Assembly (NCBI GenBank): GCA_963755695.1 | Contig: CAVWLB010000010.1 | Location: 744,001 to 808,000 of the forward strand | Source of the DNA: QHWT01 sp963755695 | GTDB taxonomy: Bacteria > Acidobacteriota > Vicinamibacteria > Vicinamibacterales > 2-12-FULL-66-21 | DNA length: 64,000 bases | Direction of reading: 5' to 3' | Part shown: positions 24,127-32,148 of the stretch, piece by piece | Numbering within the stretch: position 1 is the first letter of the stretch | Layout of the letters: each line of letters opens with the position of its first letter | The notes under the pieces: generated by a model | What the model saw: only the letters and a program-made list of their open reading frames with translations | Databases searched by the model: none | What the model was told of the DNA's origin: nothing | Position numbers and translations under genes: made by a program

Positions 24127-25681
24127 ATGAACCGCCGAACATTCCTGACCACCTCCGCTGCCGCCGCGACCGGCATTGCCGCCCAAGCGTTTGGCGGCAG
24201 CCATGACCCGACTGACGCCCGGAGGCAGGGCGAGAGCGCGATCTTGGTGAATCCGACGCCTCTGTTCGAACTGTCGCCGTACCTGTTCATGCAGTTCATG
24301 GAGCCGCTCGGTGCGACCGATGGCTCAGTCGAGGCCGCCTGGGACCATCTGCGCGACGATTGGCGTGAGGATGTCGTGGCGGTCACCCGCGAACTCGGCC
24401 CGACGATGATGCGCTGGGGCGGAATCTTTGCGGACTTCTATCGGTGGCGGGAAGGCGTCGGCCCGCGGGAGCACCGACCACCGATGCTCAACCTGCTGTG
24501 GGGTGGAATCGAGTCGAATCAAGTCGGGACCGTCGAGTTCGTCGACCTGTGCCGGCGAGTCGACGCGGAGCCGCTCATCTGCGTCAACTTCGAGTCGGAC
24601 GGCCGCAGACAGTACATGAAGGTTGGTGGCCAAGTGCGTACGGCCGACGCCAGAGAAGCATCCGCGTGGGTCGCGTACTGCAACGATCCCAACAACGGCG
24701 ATCGCAAGGCTCATGGCCATGCAGCCCCGCTGAGCGTCCGGTTCTGGCAGATTGGCAACGAGACTTCCTACGACAAGAACGGCTTCGATCTCGACACCGC
24801 GGCGCGCAAGACCGTCGAGTTTGCGAAATCGATGCGAGCGGCAGATCCATCCATCCAGTTGATCGCGTGGGGGGACAGTGGATGGGCGGCCCGCATCGCG
24901 GAGGTCGCCGGCGAACACGTGCAATATCTGGCGTTCCATCACATGTTCGATCCGGACGATCTCGCATTCGCCGGTTCTTCGCGGCGAGGCGTATCAACGC
25001 GATCCGGACGCAACGTGGGCGCAGTTGATGACGGCGTGGCAGGTGGCCGACGCCAAGATTCGCTCCGTTCGCGACACCCTGGGCTCCCGGAAGATCCCGC
25101 TCGCGATGACGGAGTGTCATTTCGTGATTCCGAGCCGCGATCGCGGCGACGTGCTGGCTTCGTGGGCGGCCGGTGTGTCCTATGCGCGCATCCTCAATAC
25201 GCATCAGCGCCACGGCGACGTCCTGAGAATCGCGACGGCCGCGGACTTTTGCGGAACGCGATGGCAGAACAACGCCGTGATCATTCCCACGCCGAAGAGC
25301 AACAACCGCGCGTATCTGCAGCCGGTCGCTCGCGTGATGCAGCTCTATCGCCATCACATCGGCAGTCACGCGGTCAAAGTCGTTGGCGCTCCGGACGGTC
25401 TCGACGTCGTCGCGAGCCGCCGCGGCGACACCGTGTACCTGCACGTCGCGAACACGCAGCGCAGGAAATCGGTCACCGCCTCGATCCAGATCGAAGGCGG
25501 CGTTCTCAAAACCGGTCGTGGGTTCGAGATCGATGCGGACCCCGCGGTGGAGGTCTCGTATCTGAACGCGGCGGAGGTCATGAAGACCGTGGCGAGACCG
25601 CTCGCCGCCACTGGCATCTGGGAATTCCCGGCGGCGTCGGTCTCGGCGCTGGAACTGACGTTCGATGCGCCCCCGGCGTGA
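24127..25681 (+). pseudogene. Alpha-L-arabinofuranosidase-like glycoside hydrolase (GH51-type), exported, one frameshift
   Basis: Joined, about 517 residues. A twin-arginine-type leader (MNRRTFLTTSAAAATGIAAQ) precedes the TIM barrel. GPTMMRWGGIFADFYRWREG (about 92-111) is the GH51 'RWPGGxFAD.Y.W' motif. RFWQIGNETSYDKNGFDLDT (about 206-225) carries the acid/base Glu after GN. MTECHF (about residue 330) offers the nucleophile Glu. A C-terminal beta-sandwich follows. One extra base near 24970 shifts the frame in the barrel; the second frame ends at TGA 25679-25681. The family releases arabinose from arabinoxylan or pectin. TAT export places it outside the cytoplasm. Confidence 0.8.
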
Positions 25682-25714
25682 ATGCGTACGTGCCGTTGAC
25701 GCCGGTTCAAAGAC

Positions 25715-26350
25715 CTATCGTGGGCTCTCGGATGGCGCCAGCCGATTCAGCACCTTGCCGTTGGCATCGAGGAACGTGAGGCTCGATGCGCCGTCTGTCC
25801 CGACTTCCATCACCAGGCGTTTCCGCCCGTTCATGTCCATCAATGCGACGGTTGCCGCGCCGTCGTCGCCGTTTCCGACCCAGATGCGGTTGTTGTTCGG
25901 CCCGGCAACCGAGTTGTCCTTGATTCGCAGGCCGGCGAAGCGGTTCTCGTTGTCGCTGATGCCGGCAAGCTGGATCAACATGCCCCCAACGCCATACTTG
26001 TCGAATGACAGCTGTCCGCCAGAATCCACGACCCGTCCGTTCGCATCGCGATGACCGGCGAACACCAGCCCACCATTTTCCGATCCTTCGTCGTCATAGA
26101 AGAGCATCCCGGCATATGGCCGATTCCGCTGTCCTTCCTTGCCCCGCACGATGACGCCAGGCAACTTGGCGCGGTCGGCCACGACCATTCGCAATGTCCC
26201 ATCAGGCTCGACGATGTTGATTCGACGGACGGTGATCTCATCGAACTCCTGGCTTCCAGGGGCGCCTCTCGTGCTCGCGGTGAGCGCCAGGAGCATTGTC
26301 ACAGTGCCGGCGTAAATCAGAACCGCTCGCATCCTCGGGTCCTCAACCAT
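25715..26350 (-). CDS. Conserved hypothetical exported protein
   Basis: 211 residues from ATG 26350, with GAGGAGGT 6 nt upstream. One N-terminal hydrophobic segment (VLIYAGTVTMLLALTASTRG) acts as a signal or anchor. The body has a conserved-looking pattern: VRRINIVEPDGTLRMVVADR, LPGVIVRGKEG, GMLFYDDEGSENGGLVFAG, SFDKYGVGGMLIQL, then ALMDMNGRKRLVMEVGTDGA. I recall uncharacterised bacterial proteins with this 'RINIVEPDGTLRMV' start, but no function. It is convergent with the GH51-like gene. Confidence 0.75.
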   Translation of the reverse strand: MVEDPRMRAVLIYAGTVTMLLALTASTRGAPGSQEFDEITVRRINIVEPDGTLRMVVADRAKLPGVIVRGKEGQRNRPYAGMLFYDDEGSENGGLVFAGHRDANGRVVDSGGQLSFDKYGVGGMLIQLAGISDNENRFAGLRIKDNSVAGPNNNRIWVGNGDDGAATVALMDMNGRKRLVMEVGTDGASSLTFLDANGKVLNRLAPSESPR

Positions 26351-26524
26351 ACGCTACCTCCTCCTCTCAGGGTGATGCACCGCGAGGTCGACACCGCCGG
26401 GCACATCGACAAGGGTCCTTCGAGATTCAGACGAACAAGGCTGAAAGGCAGTTCACGGTAGAGACGGGCCGTCGACACCGGCGTCGAGTCTTAGCCAGGG
26501 CGGCGCCGTATACTTCTTCGCCTG

Positions 26525-28039
26525 ATGCGTGAGAAAGGGCCCGAGTCGAGTGCGAACCTGCCGTCCGTTCGGGAATGGGCGAATCAGGTCTTCTCTCGCG
26601 CCTCGGGAGCACCCTTGCGCGAGGGTAATCGCGTCGTGCTGCTTAGGGATGCTGGGGAGAATTATCCTGCCTGGCTTCGCGCCATCGCTGCCGCCGAACG
26701 GACGATTCATTTCGAGATGTACATCATCCACGGCGACGCCCAGGGACTCGTGTTCGCAGATGCACTGCTTCGCAAGGCGGGCGAGGGTGTTCAGGTTCGA
26801 TTGCTGTACGACTGGCTGGGAGGAGTCGGCAAGACGTCACGCGCGTTCTGGCACCGGCTTCGCGCCGGTGGCGTTGACGTCCGGTGCTACAACCCTCCAC
26901 GATTCGATCGCCCGCTCGGCTGGGTCAGCCGGGATCACCGGAAGACAATTGCCGTCGACGGCAGCGTCGCCTTCGTCACCGGGTTGTGCGTGGGGCAGAT
27001 GTGGGCGGGTGAGCCGGAACGACATCTGGATCCGTGGCGTGACACCGGGATAGAAGTGCGCGGGCCGGCGGTAGCCGACATTGAAACCGCGTTCGCCGAA
27101 GCCTGGGCGGCGGCTGGTCCGCCGCTGCCGCCTGGTCTCGAATTGGTGCCTTCGGTGGCGGGCGACGTTCCGCTGCGCGTTGTGGCGACGGTCCCGAATA
27201 CCGCAGGCTTGTTTCGCGTCGACCAGCTCGTCGCGGCGATGGCGCGCAACACGCTATGGCTCACCGACGCCTACTACGGCGGCACCGCCGGGTATGTGGA
27301 GGCGCTGCGCACCGCGGCGCGAGATGGCGTCGACGTGCGACTGCTCGTGCCGGGCGCATCCGACATCCCGCTGGTGCGGCTGTTCTCCCGCGCCGGCTAC
27401 CGACCGCTCCTGGAAGCGGGCGTCCGGGTATTTGAATGGAACGGCTCGATGATTCACGCCAAGACCGCCGTGGCGGATGGCCGGTGGGCCCGGGTGGGAT
27501 CCACGAACCTCAACGTCGCCAGTTGGCTCGGCAATCGTGAGCTTGACGTGATCGTGGAGCACGAGACGTTCGCCCGCCAGATGGAGGAGATGTTTCTCCG
27601 CGATTTGGGAAATGCAACCGAGGTGGTCCTGCAACGGAATCGGGTCCGCGCGCCGGGTGCACCCCCAGGCCGCCGTCATCCAACGACGAGCGGCGCAAGC
27701 AGCGGCGGTCGGGTCATGGCCGGAGCGGTTCGAGTCGGTCACACGGTTGCCGCCGCGATAACGAACACGCGGGTTCTCGAGCCCGTCGAGGCCAACATCG
27801 CGCTGATGGCTGGCGCAATTCTCGCGGCGGTCGCGGCTTTGGGCTTCATATACCCGCGGGCGATCGCGTATCCGCTTGCCCTGTTCGGCGGATGGCTCGC
27901 GGTTGCGACCTTGTATCGCGGACTCGTCTTATACCGCCACAGAACGCACACGCTGAATGGGCCACCAACCACCACTGAGATGCACCGACTGTCACCCGTG
28001 GAGCAACATTCACGTCCCAAGGCCTCAGACAAACTCTGA
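26525..28039 (+). CDS. Phospholipase D-family protein, cardiolipin synthase-like
   Basis: 504 residues with two HKD motifs: DHRKTIAVDGSVAFVTG (about 136) and IHAKTAVADGRWARVGSTN (about 310), the latter with the usual GSxN. These form one active site that swaps phosphatidyl groups, as in cardiolipin synthases. Unlike ClsA, the N-terminus has no membrane helices. Two C-terminal helices (about 420-470) follow a low-complexity linker, so the catalytic part is tethered from its C-terminal side. ClsB-like cytoplasmic enzymes lack such a tail. No Shine-Dalgarno is evident. Confidence 0.85.
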   Translation: MREKGPESSANLPSVREWANQVFSRASGAPLREGNRVVLLRDAGENYPAWLRAIAAAERTIHFEMYIIHGDAQGLVFADALLRKAGEGVQVRLLYDWLGGVGKTSRAFWHRLRAGGVDVRCYNPPRFDRPLGWVSRDHRKTIAVDGSVAFVTGLCVGQMWAGEPERHLDPWRDTGIEVRGPAVADIETAFAEAWAAAGPPLPPGLELVPSVAGDVPLRVVATVPNTAGLFRVDQLVAAMARNTLWLTDAYYGGTAGYVEALRTAARDGVDVRLLVPGASDIPLVRLFSRAGYRPLLEAGVRVFEWNGSMIHAKTAVADGRWARVGSTNLNVASWLGNRELDVIVEHETFARQMEEMFLRDLGNATEVVLQRNRVRAPGAPPGRRHPTTSGASSGGRVMAGAVRVGHTVAAAITNTRVLEPVEANIALMAGAILAAVAALGFIYPRAIAYPLALFGGWLAVATLYRGLVLYRHRTHTLNGPPTTTEMHRLSPVEQHSRPKASDKL

Positions 28040-28049
28040 AGAACAGGGA

Positions 28050-28158
28050 AACACGGAAGAATAGGGAAGAACGCGGACGGACCACTGAGAGACACTGAAC
28101 GACAGGCCGGAGCTCCTACGTTTGGTGATCTCGGTATTTCCGTGTTCTTTCAGTGTCT
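28050..28158. repeat. Low-GC tract with two interleaved inverted repeats
   Basis: Between the convergent PLD and GGDEF genes. AACACGGAA (28050-28058) pairs with TTCCGTGTT (28138-28146), and AGACACTGAA (28090-28099) pairs with TTCAGTGTCT (28149-28158). Because the arms interleave they cannot form one simple hairpin. Short CACGGA-type intergenic repeats of this flavour occur in many genomes; whether it is dispersed elsewhere in this genome is unknown. Confidence 0.4.
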
Positions 28159-28202
28159 GTCTGTCGCCTGGCTTGTCTGTGCGCACTGTGGTGCGATGAA
28201 GC

Positions 28203-29141
28203 TCAGGCGAGGTGCAGGCGATTGCGGCCGCCATTCTTCGCAGCATAGAGTGCCGCGTCGGCGGCCCGAAACAGCTCCTCGATCTGTTCGTCCTCGTCGC
28301 GAACCGCAGGATCCGGGGACGGACGATCGTAGTAACGCCAGGCCATCCCGATGCTGATCGACAGCGAGCCTCGAGCAAACGGCACGTCCGCGAGGACCGG
28401 CGCGCAGGCCTGAACCGCGACCCGGAGATCGTCGGCCAGCCGCTCTGCATCGACTCGAGATTTCCCCAAGAGCCCGATGACGAACTCGTCGCCGCCATAG
28501 CGGCACGCGACTGCATCCGGTGGGGCATGCGCCGCGATGATGTGACCGACCCTGCGGACGGCATCAGCTCCCGCCAGGTGACCGTATCGATCGTTGATCG
28601 ATTTCAGCCGGTCGACGTCGAGAACCAGGAACGCGAGCGATGTCCGCGTGCCCCGCGCGCGCTGCAGCAAGGCGCGCGCTCCCAGTTCGAACGAGCGCAG
28701 GTTGTGCAGCCCGGTGAGGTCGTCGGTCATCGCGAGGCGGTGGAGACGGCGCGCATCGTTCCCCAGTTTTGCCGTCGCCATGCCGACCGCGATGAACACC
28801 GCGATCTGAAGGATGTCCAGCTCCTCGTACCGCAAGACGAGCGTTTGCGGATTGGCGAGGTGATACAGCAGAACGGCACACATCGCGGTGACCACGCCCC
28901 CGGTCATGCCGAAGATCGCGGCCGCGAAGATGATTGGAAAGTAGTACAGGTGCTGGACGTGCGGCAACGAGGTCTGCCAGTCCAGCGCAAAGATCATTGC
29001 CATCGAAACCGCAAGGCCGGCCACCGCTGAAGCCCGCCGTGGCCGAAAGTGGATCACGCTGCCGTTCGAGGCTGCCGCTGCTTCACCCGTCGTCCATCTT
29101 TCCATTCCCGGCTCCATCGAGGCGGTGCTCTCCACCCCCAT
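28203..29141 (-). CDS. Membrane GGDEF protein, probable diguanylate cyclase
   Basis: 312 residues. Three or four N-terminal transmembrane helices (about 38-125) form an unnamed sensor. A GGDEF domain follows, with DDLTGLHNLRSFELGARALL, DVDRLKSINDRYGH and the active-site loop CRYGGDEFVIGL (GGDEF at 216-220). The intact signature predicts synthesis of cyclic di-GMP from two GTP. The product-inhibition I-site (RxxD just upstream) is missing: the aligned residues are within HAPPDAVAC. Feedback control should therefore be weak. No EAL or receiver domain is seen. It stands alone. Confidence 0.9.
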   Translation of the reverse strand: MGVESTASMEPGMERWTTGEAAAASNGSVIHFRPRRASAVAGLAVSMAMIFALDWQTSLPHVQHLYYFPIIFAAAIFGMTGGVVTAMCAVLLYHLANPQTLVLRYEELDILQIAVFIAVGMATAKLGNDARRLHRLAMTDDLTGLHNLRSFELGARALLQRARGTRTSLAFLVLDVDRLKSINDRYGHLAGADAVRRVGHIIAAHAPPDAVACRYGGDEFVIGLLGKSRVDAERLADDLRVAVQACAPVLADVPFARGSLSISIGMAWRYYDRPSPDPAVRDEDEQIEELFRAADAALYAAKNGGRNRLHLA

Positions 29142-29202
29142 TTAGTCTTGACGACGTGGAGCGGAAGAACGCTTCAGCCCGGATCAGTCTCCACAGGACA
29201 AC

Positions 29203-29503
29203 TAGCTGATCAGTACTTTGGAGGGCCGGCGGACCGAGCGGGTCGACAAAGGCTATGCCTTCGGGTTCGCGTACACCTATGGCGACTCGAAGGACAATGC
29301 GTCAAAGCAGTTGACGACCCAGGGATTGAATGCCTTCCCGCAGAACGCGCGACTTCACCAATTGGTACGGGCCGAGCGACCACGACGTCCGGCATCGGCT
29401 GACCGCGAATTTCGTGGTCAACCTGCCGCTCGGCGACAACATCATCGCGCGTGACTGGTCGCGTCGGTGTGTCTACACTGCGCAGAAGGTAATTCCGGCC
29501 TGA
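29203..29503 (+). pseudogene. Remnant of an Oar-like TonB-dependent receptor
   Basis: An internal piece of a large outer-membrane receptor. RVDKGYAFGFAYTYGDSKDN is a barrel strand; in the +1 frame DFTNWYGPSDHDVRHRLTAN and FVVNLPLGDNIIARDW follow. GPSD.DVRHR is a hallmark of the C-terminal barrel of CarboxypepD_reg/Oar-type receptors, normally about 1000 residues. Here nothing of the plug or N-terminal domain precedes it (a stop lies at about 29201), and a TGA at 29501 ends it. A frame change near 29350 adds to the decay. Confidence 0.65.
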
Positions 29504-29535
29504 GTACGGGTCGAACGGGCGATGGGTAAGGACGA

Positions 29536-30138
29536 TTACAAGAGGCCGCGAGTCTGGCTCACCAGGAGCCTGGTCGACATCCGCGTAAAGCGTGGCGGCA
29601 GTTGTACGGGCTTCGGTCTGGTGAATCTGGTGGCACGAGCGGCTCGTTCCGCGCCGCTGCTGCGAGGAGCGCGAGGGACGCCGAGGATTCCGGCCAGCCG
29701 ATCGATGATGTCCTGCGTCTCACGACTGACCTGGATGACGCCGTTGACTGGGTTTGCGGCGTGGCACACCTTCGCGGCCACGGACGCGAGCCACGCCTTG
29801 AACGGCTCGGCCTCGCTAGGGGACTTCATTTCGATGGCGAGAACGGCTCTCCCAACCGCCTCAATCAGCGCTTCCATCGTCTCCGGCCGATCGATTGAGG
29901 TCAGGTCGGGCAGCTCGAAACCATCGGTTCCTGCCCTCACCCTTTCGACCAGTACCCTGACGATTTCCGGCGCATCAATCAGTCCCGACCGGGTAACCGC
30001 CCTGCTGACGACCACGGGGTCGATCGCGGACGCGTCCGGGCCACTCGCTTCCGAGAGAGCGATCGCCAGGCCGACGGCCATCGGGGAGGCGGAGATGGCC
30101 TTCCATTCATCAACGCTGTAATCGTTGCTCGCGGACAT
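29536..30138 (-). CDS. Conserved hypothetical cytoplasmic protein (DYSVDEWKAI type)
   Basis: 200 residues from ATG 30138, with AGAAGG 6 nt upstream. Opening NDYSVDEWKAISASPMAVGL and AIALSEASGP, then a mainly helical body with SPSEAEPFKAWLASVAAKVC and ETQDIIDRLAGILGV. I recall a family of about 165-190-residue uncharacterised proteins that ends soon after 'eidrLa.iLgv'. The extra 45 or so Arg/Pro-rich residues here may come from a late frameshift or a lost stop. No signal peptide is seen and function is unknown. Confidence 0.65.
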   Translation of the reverse strand: MSASNDYSVDEWKAISASPMAVGLAIALSEASGPDASAIDPVVVSRAVTRSGLIDAPEIVRVLVERVRAGTDGFELPDLTSIDRPETMEALIEAVGRAVLAIEMKSPSEAEPFKAWLASVAAKVCHAANPVNGVIQVSRETQDIIDRLAGILGVPRAPRSSGAERAARATRFTRPKPVQLPPRFTRMSTRLLVSQTRGLL

Positions 30139-30527
30139 GAAATCCCTTCTGACGCAGCCGGGCTTGGAAACGTGGAAGGTACAATGGTTTGCGGCTGAGC
30201 GCCATAGCACGTCGGTGCTACGACCTTCGTCGCATTGCCCCAGGAAGTGTGAATGACCAAGCCGGTTCCCCAGAGTATCGTCCGAAGTGGGTCACGGCCA
30301 CAGCGCGTCAGCTGGCTTTCCGCATCTATAAGAGGTGACGATCGTCCTCTGCATCCCTAAAAAGATCTGCAAGATAGCCGTGCGTATCAACAGTGCAGCG
30401 TCCAATATCTCCGGCGCGTCTCCGGGGAAGACGAAGCGGCAAGTTCCGTCCGGTGCTTAAGGTCGGGCTACTCGGTATGGGAGTTGCTACGGCCGTGTAT
30501 CCGCTGTGTAACGGAGGTGTAACCCCC
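30139..30527. other. 389-bp intergenic region
   Basis: Divergent spacer between the hypothetical protein and the IDPGTASY operon. It should contain the operon promoter. GGAGG at about 30510-30515 lies some 11 nt before the first ATG. The in-frame extension from 30393 is Arg-rich and not protein-like. Confidence 0.35.
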
Positions 30528-30752
30528 ATGAGGAAGGCCCCGGTTCTGCCACTACTGAGCATGGTGTTGCTGCTTCTTATCGTTTCGGAGCGCCCGGCCC
30601 ATGCGTACATCGACCCTGGGACTGCCAGCTACCTGTTCCAACTCATCGCCGGCGCGGTGCTCGGCGTCGTGTTCGTTATGCGAACCTACTGGAACCGGAT
30701 CGTGACGAGCGTCCGATCGCTGGTGTCTCGTGACGCTTCTGGCGGTCAATAG
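30528..30752 (+). CDS. Small IDPGTASY-type membrane protein
   Basis: 74 residues. An N-terminal signal or helix (VLPLLSMVLLLLIVSERPAH) is followed by the conserved AYIDPGTASYLFQLIAGAVL, a second helix and a basic tail (MRTYWNRIVTSVRSLVSR). I recognise this short family from envelope loci beside sulfatase/LTA-synthase-like genes; its molecular role is unknown. Its 3' end overlaps the methyltransferase start by 23 bp, so the two are translationally coupled. Confidence 0.8.
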   Translation: MRKAPVLPLLSMVLLLLIVSERPAHAYIDPGTASYLFQLIAGAVLGVVFVMRTYWNRIVTSVRSLVSRDASGGQ

Positions 30753-32148
30753 GCCGTCCGCGCCGCGGCAACCTCATCAGGCGTCGTTCCGGGATCCGGC
30801 GGGGTTCGTTTTCACTCGGGACGGGGCACTCTACCGCCAGGTCAACCCGGTCGGCCGCGCCGACTACGACCAACTGATGAGCTCGGGGCTCTACGAGGAC
30901 CTGGCGCAAGCCGGCGATCTCGTTTTTCATGAGGAAGTTGATAGCTCGGTCTCACCCGATGGCAAGGCATCGATCGTACTTCGTCCCACCCGGGTTGGCT
31001 TCATCTCTTATCCCTACGAGTGGTGCTTCAGTCAGTTGAAAGCGGCGGCGCTGCTCACACTGCGACTCCAGAAGACCGCCGTGCAGCACGGGATGTCGCT
31101 GAAGGACGCGACCGCCTACAACATTGCCTTTGAGGCGGGTCGCCCGCTGTGGATTGACACGCTCTCTTTCGAGCGCCTGAGGCCTGGGAAGCCCTGGGTG
31201 GCCTACCGGCAGTTCTGTCAATTCTTCCTGGCGCCGCTCGCGGCTATCAGCTACGTCGACGTCCGGCTGCTGCAGCTGCTGCGCGCCGAGCTCGACGGCC
31301 TGCCGCTCGACCTGGTGAGCCGGCTGCTGCCGGCGAGCACACGCCTTCGGTTCGGCATCCTGACTCACATTCATCTGCACGCCGCCGCGGAACGGCGGAT
31401 GGCCGGCCGCGTCCCGGCCAAGGACGCCCGACCCGCACGGGCGATCAGCAGCACGGCATCGGCCGGACTCCTCGACAGTCTCGAGCGCACGGTGAACGGT
31501 TTGACCTGGCGTCCCTCGAAAACCACATGGGGCGACTACTACGACGCGACCAACTACACGGATGCCGCGTTCAATCACAAGCGACAGATCGTCAGCGACG
31601 CCATCGATCGTGTGGCGCCCCGTACGATCTGGGATCTTGGGGCGAACGACGGTACGTTCAGCCGCCTCGGGAGCGATCGCGGTATCCCGACCGTCGCGTT
31701 CGACGTGGATCCCGTTGCGGTGGAGAAGAACTATCGTGCGGTCGTGGCTCGCGGCGAGCGGCACATCCTTCCACTCCAGCTCGATCTGACCAACCCGAGC
31801 GGCCGGGTTGGATGGGCGCACGAGGAACGTGAGTCGTTCGCCGATCGCGGACCGGCGGATCTCGCCCTCGCTCTCGCCCTGGTGCATCATCTGGCCATCG
31901 CGCACAATCTGCCGCTCCCGCGGATCGCTGAGTTCTTCGCCCGTATCGCCCGGGCACTGGTCATCGAGTTCGTGCCCAAGGAGGATTCCCAGCTCCAGCG
32001 GATGCTCGCGACGCGCGACGACATCTTTGACGAGTACACCAGGGAGAACCTCGAGACGGCGTTTTCCCGCTGGTTCACGATTGAGCAGGTGTACCCGGTA
32101 AAGGACGCTGCTCGGATCATTTATCTGATGAGAAGGCGGGATCCATGA
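30730..32148 (+). CDS. SAM-dependent methyltransferase, NoeA-like
   Basis: 472 residues from GTG 30730. An N-terminal domain of about 240 residues (HQASFRDPAGFVFTRDGALY, GMSLKDATAYNIAFEAGRPL, WIDTLSFERL) precedes a class I methyltransferase domain with motif I PRTIWDLGANDGTFSRLGSD and VAFDVDPVAVEKNYRAV. The 'LKDAtaYNiqf..G.p.fID' signature is that of the NoeA-like/nodulation-type methyltransferases. It may modify a surface glycan, given its neighbours. It overlaps the next gene by the 4-bp ATGA. Confidence 0.85.
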   Translation: MTLLAVNRPSAPRQPHQASFRDPAGFVFTRDGALYRQVNPVGRADYDQLMSSGLYEDLAQAGDLVFHEEVDSSVSPDGKASIVLRPTRVGFISYPYEWCFSQLKAAALLTLRLQKTAVQHGMSLKDATAYNIAFEAGRPLWIDTLSFERLRPGKPWVAYRQFCQFFLAPLAAISYVDVRLLQLLRAELDGLPLDLVSRLLPASTRLRFGILTHIHLHAAAERRMAGRVPAKDARPARAISSTASAGLLDSLERTVNGLTWRPSKTTWGDYYDATNYTDAAFNHKRQIVSDAIDRVAPRTIWDLGANDGTFSRLGSDRGIPTVAFDVDPVAVEKNYRAVVARGERHILPLQLDLTNPSGRVGWAHEERESFADRGPADLALALALVHHLAIAHNLPLPRIAEFFARIARALVIEFVPKEDSQLQRMLATRDDIFDEYTRENLETAFSRWFTIEQVYPVKDAARIIYLMRRRDP

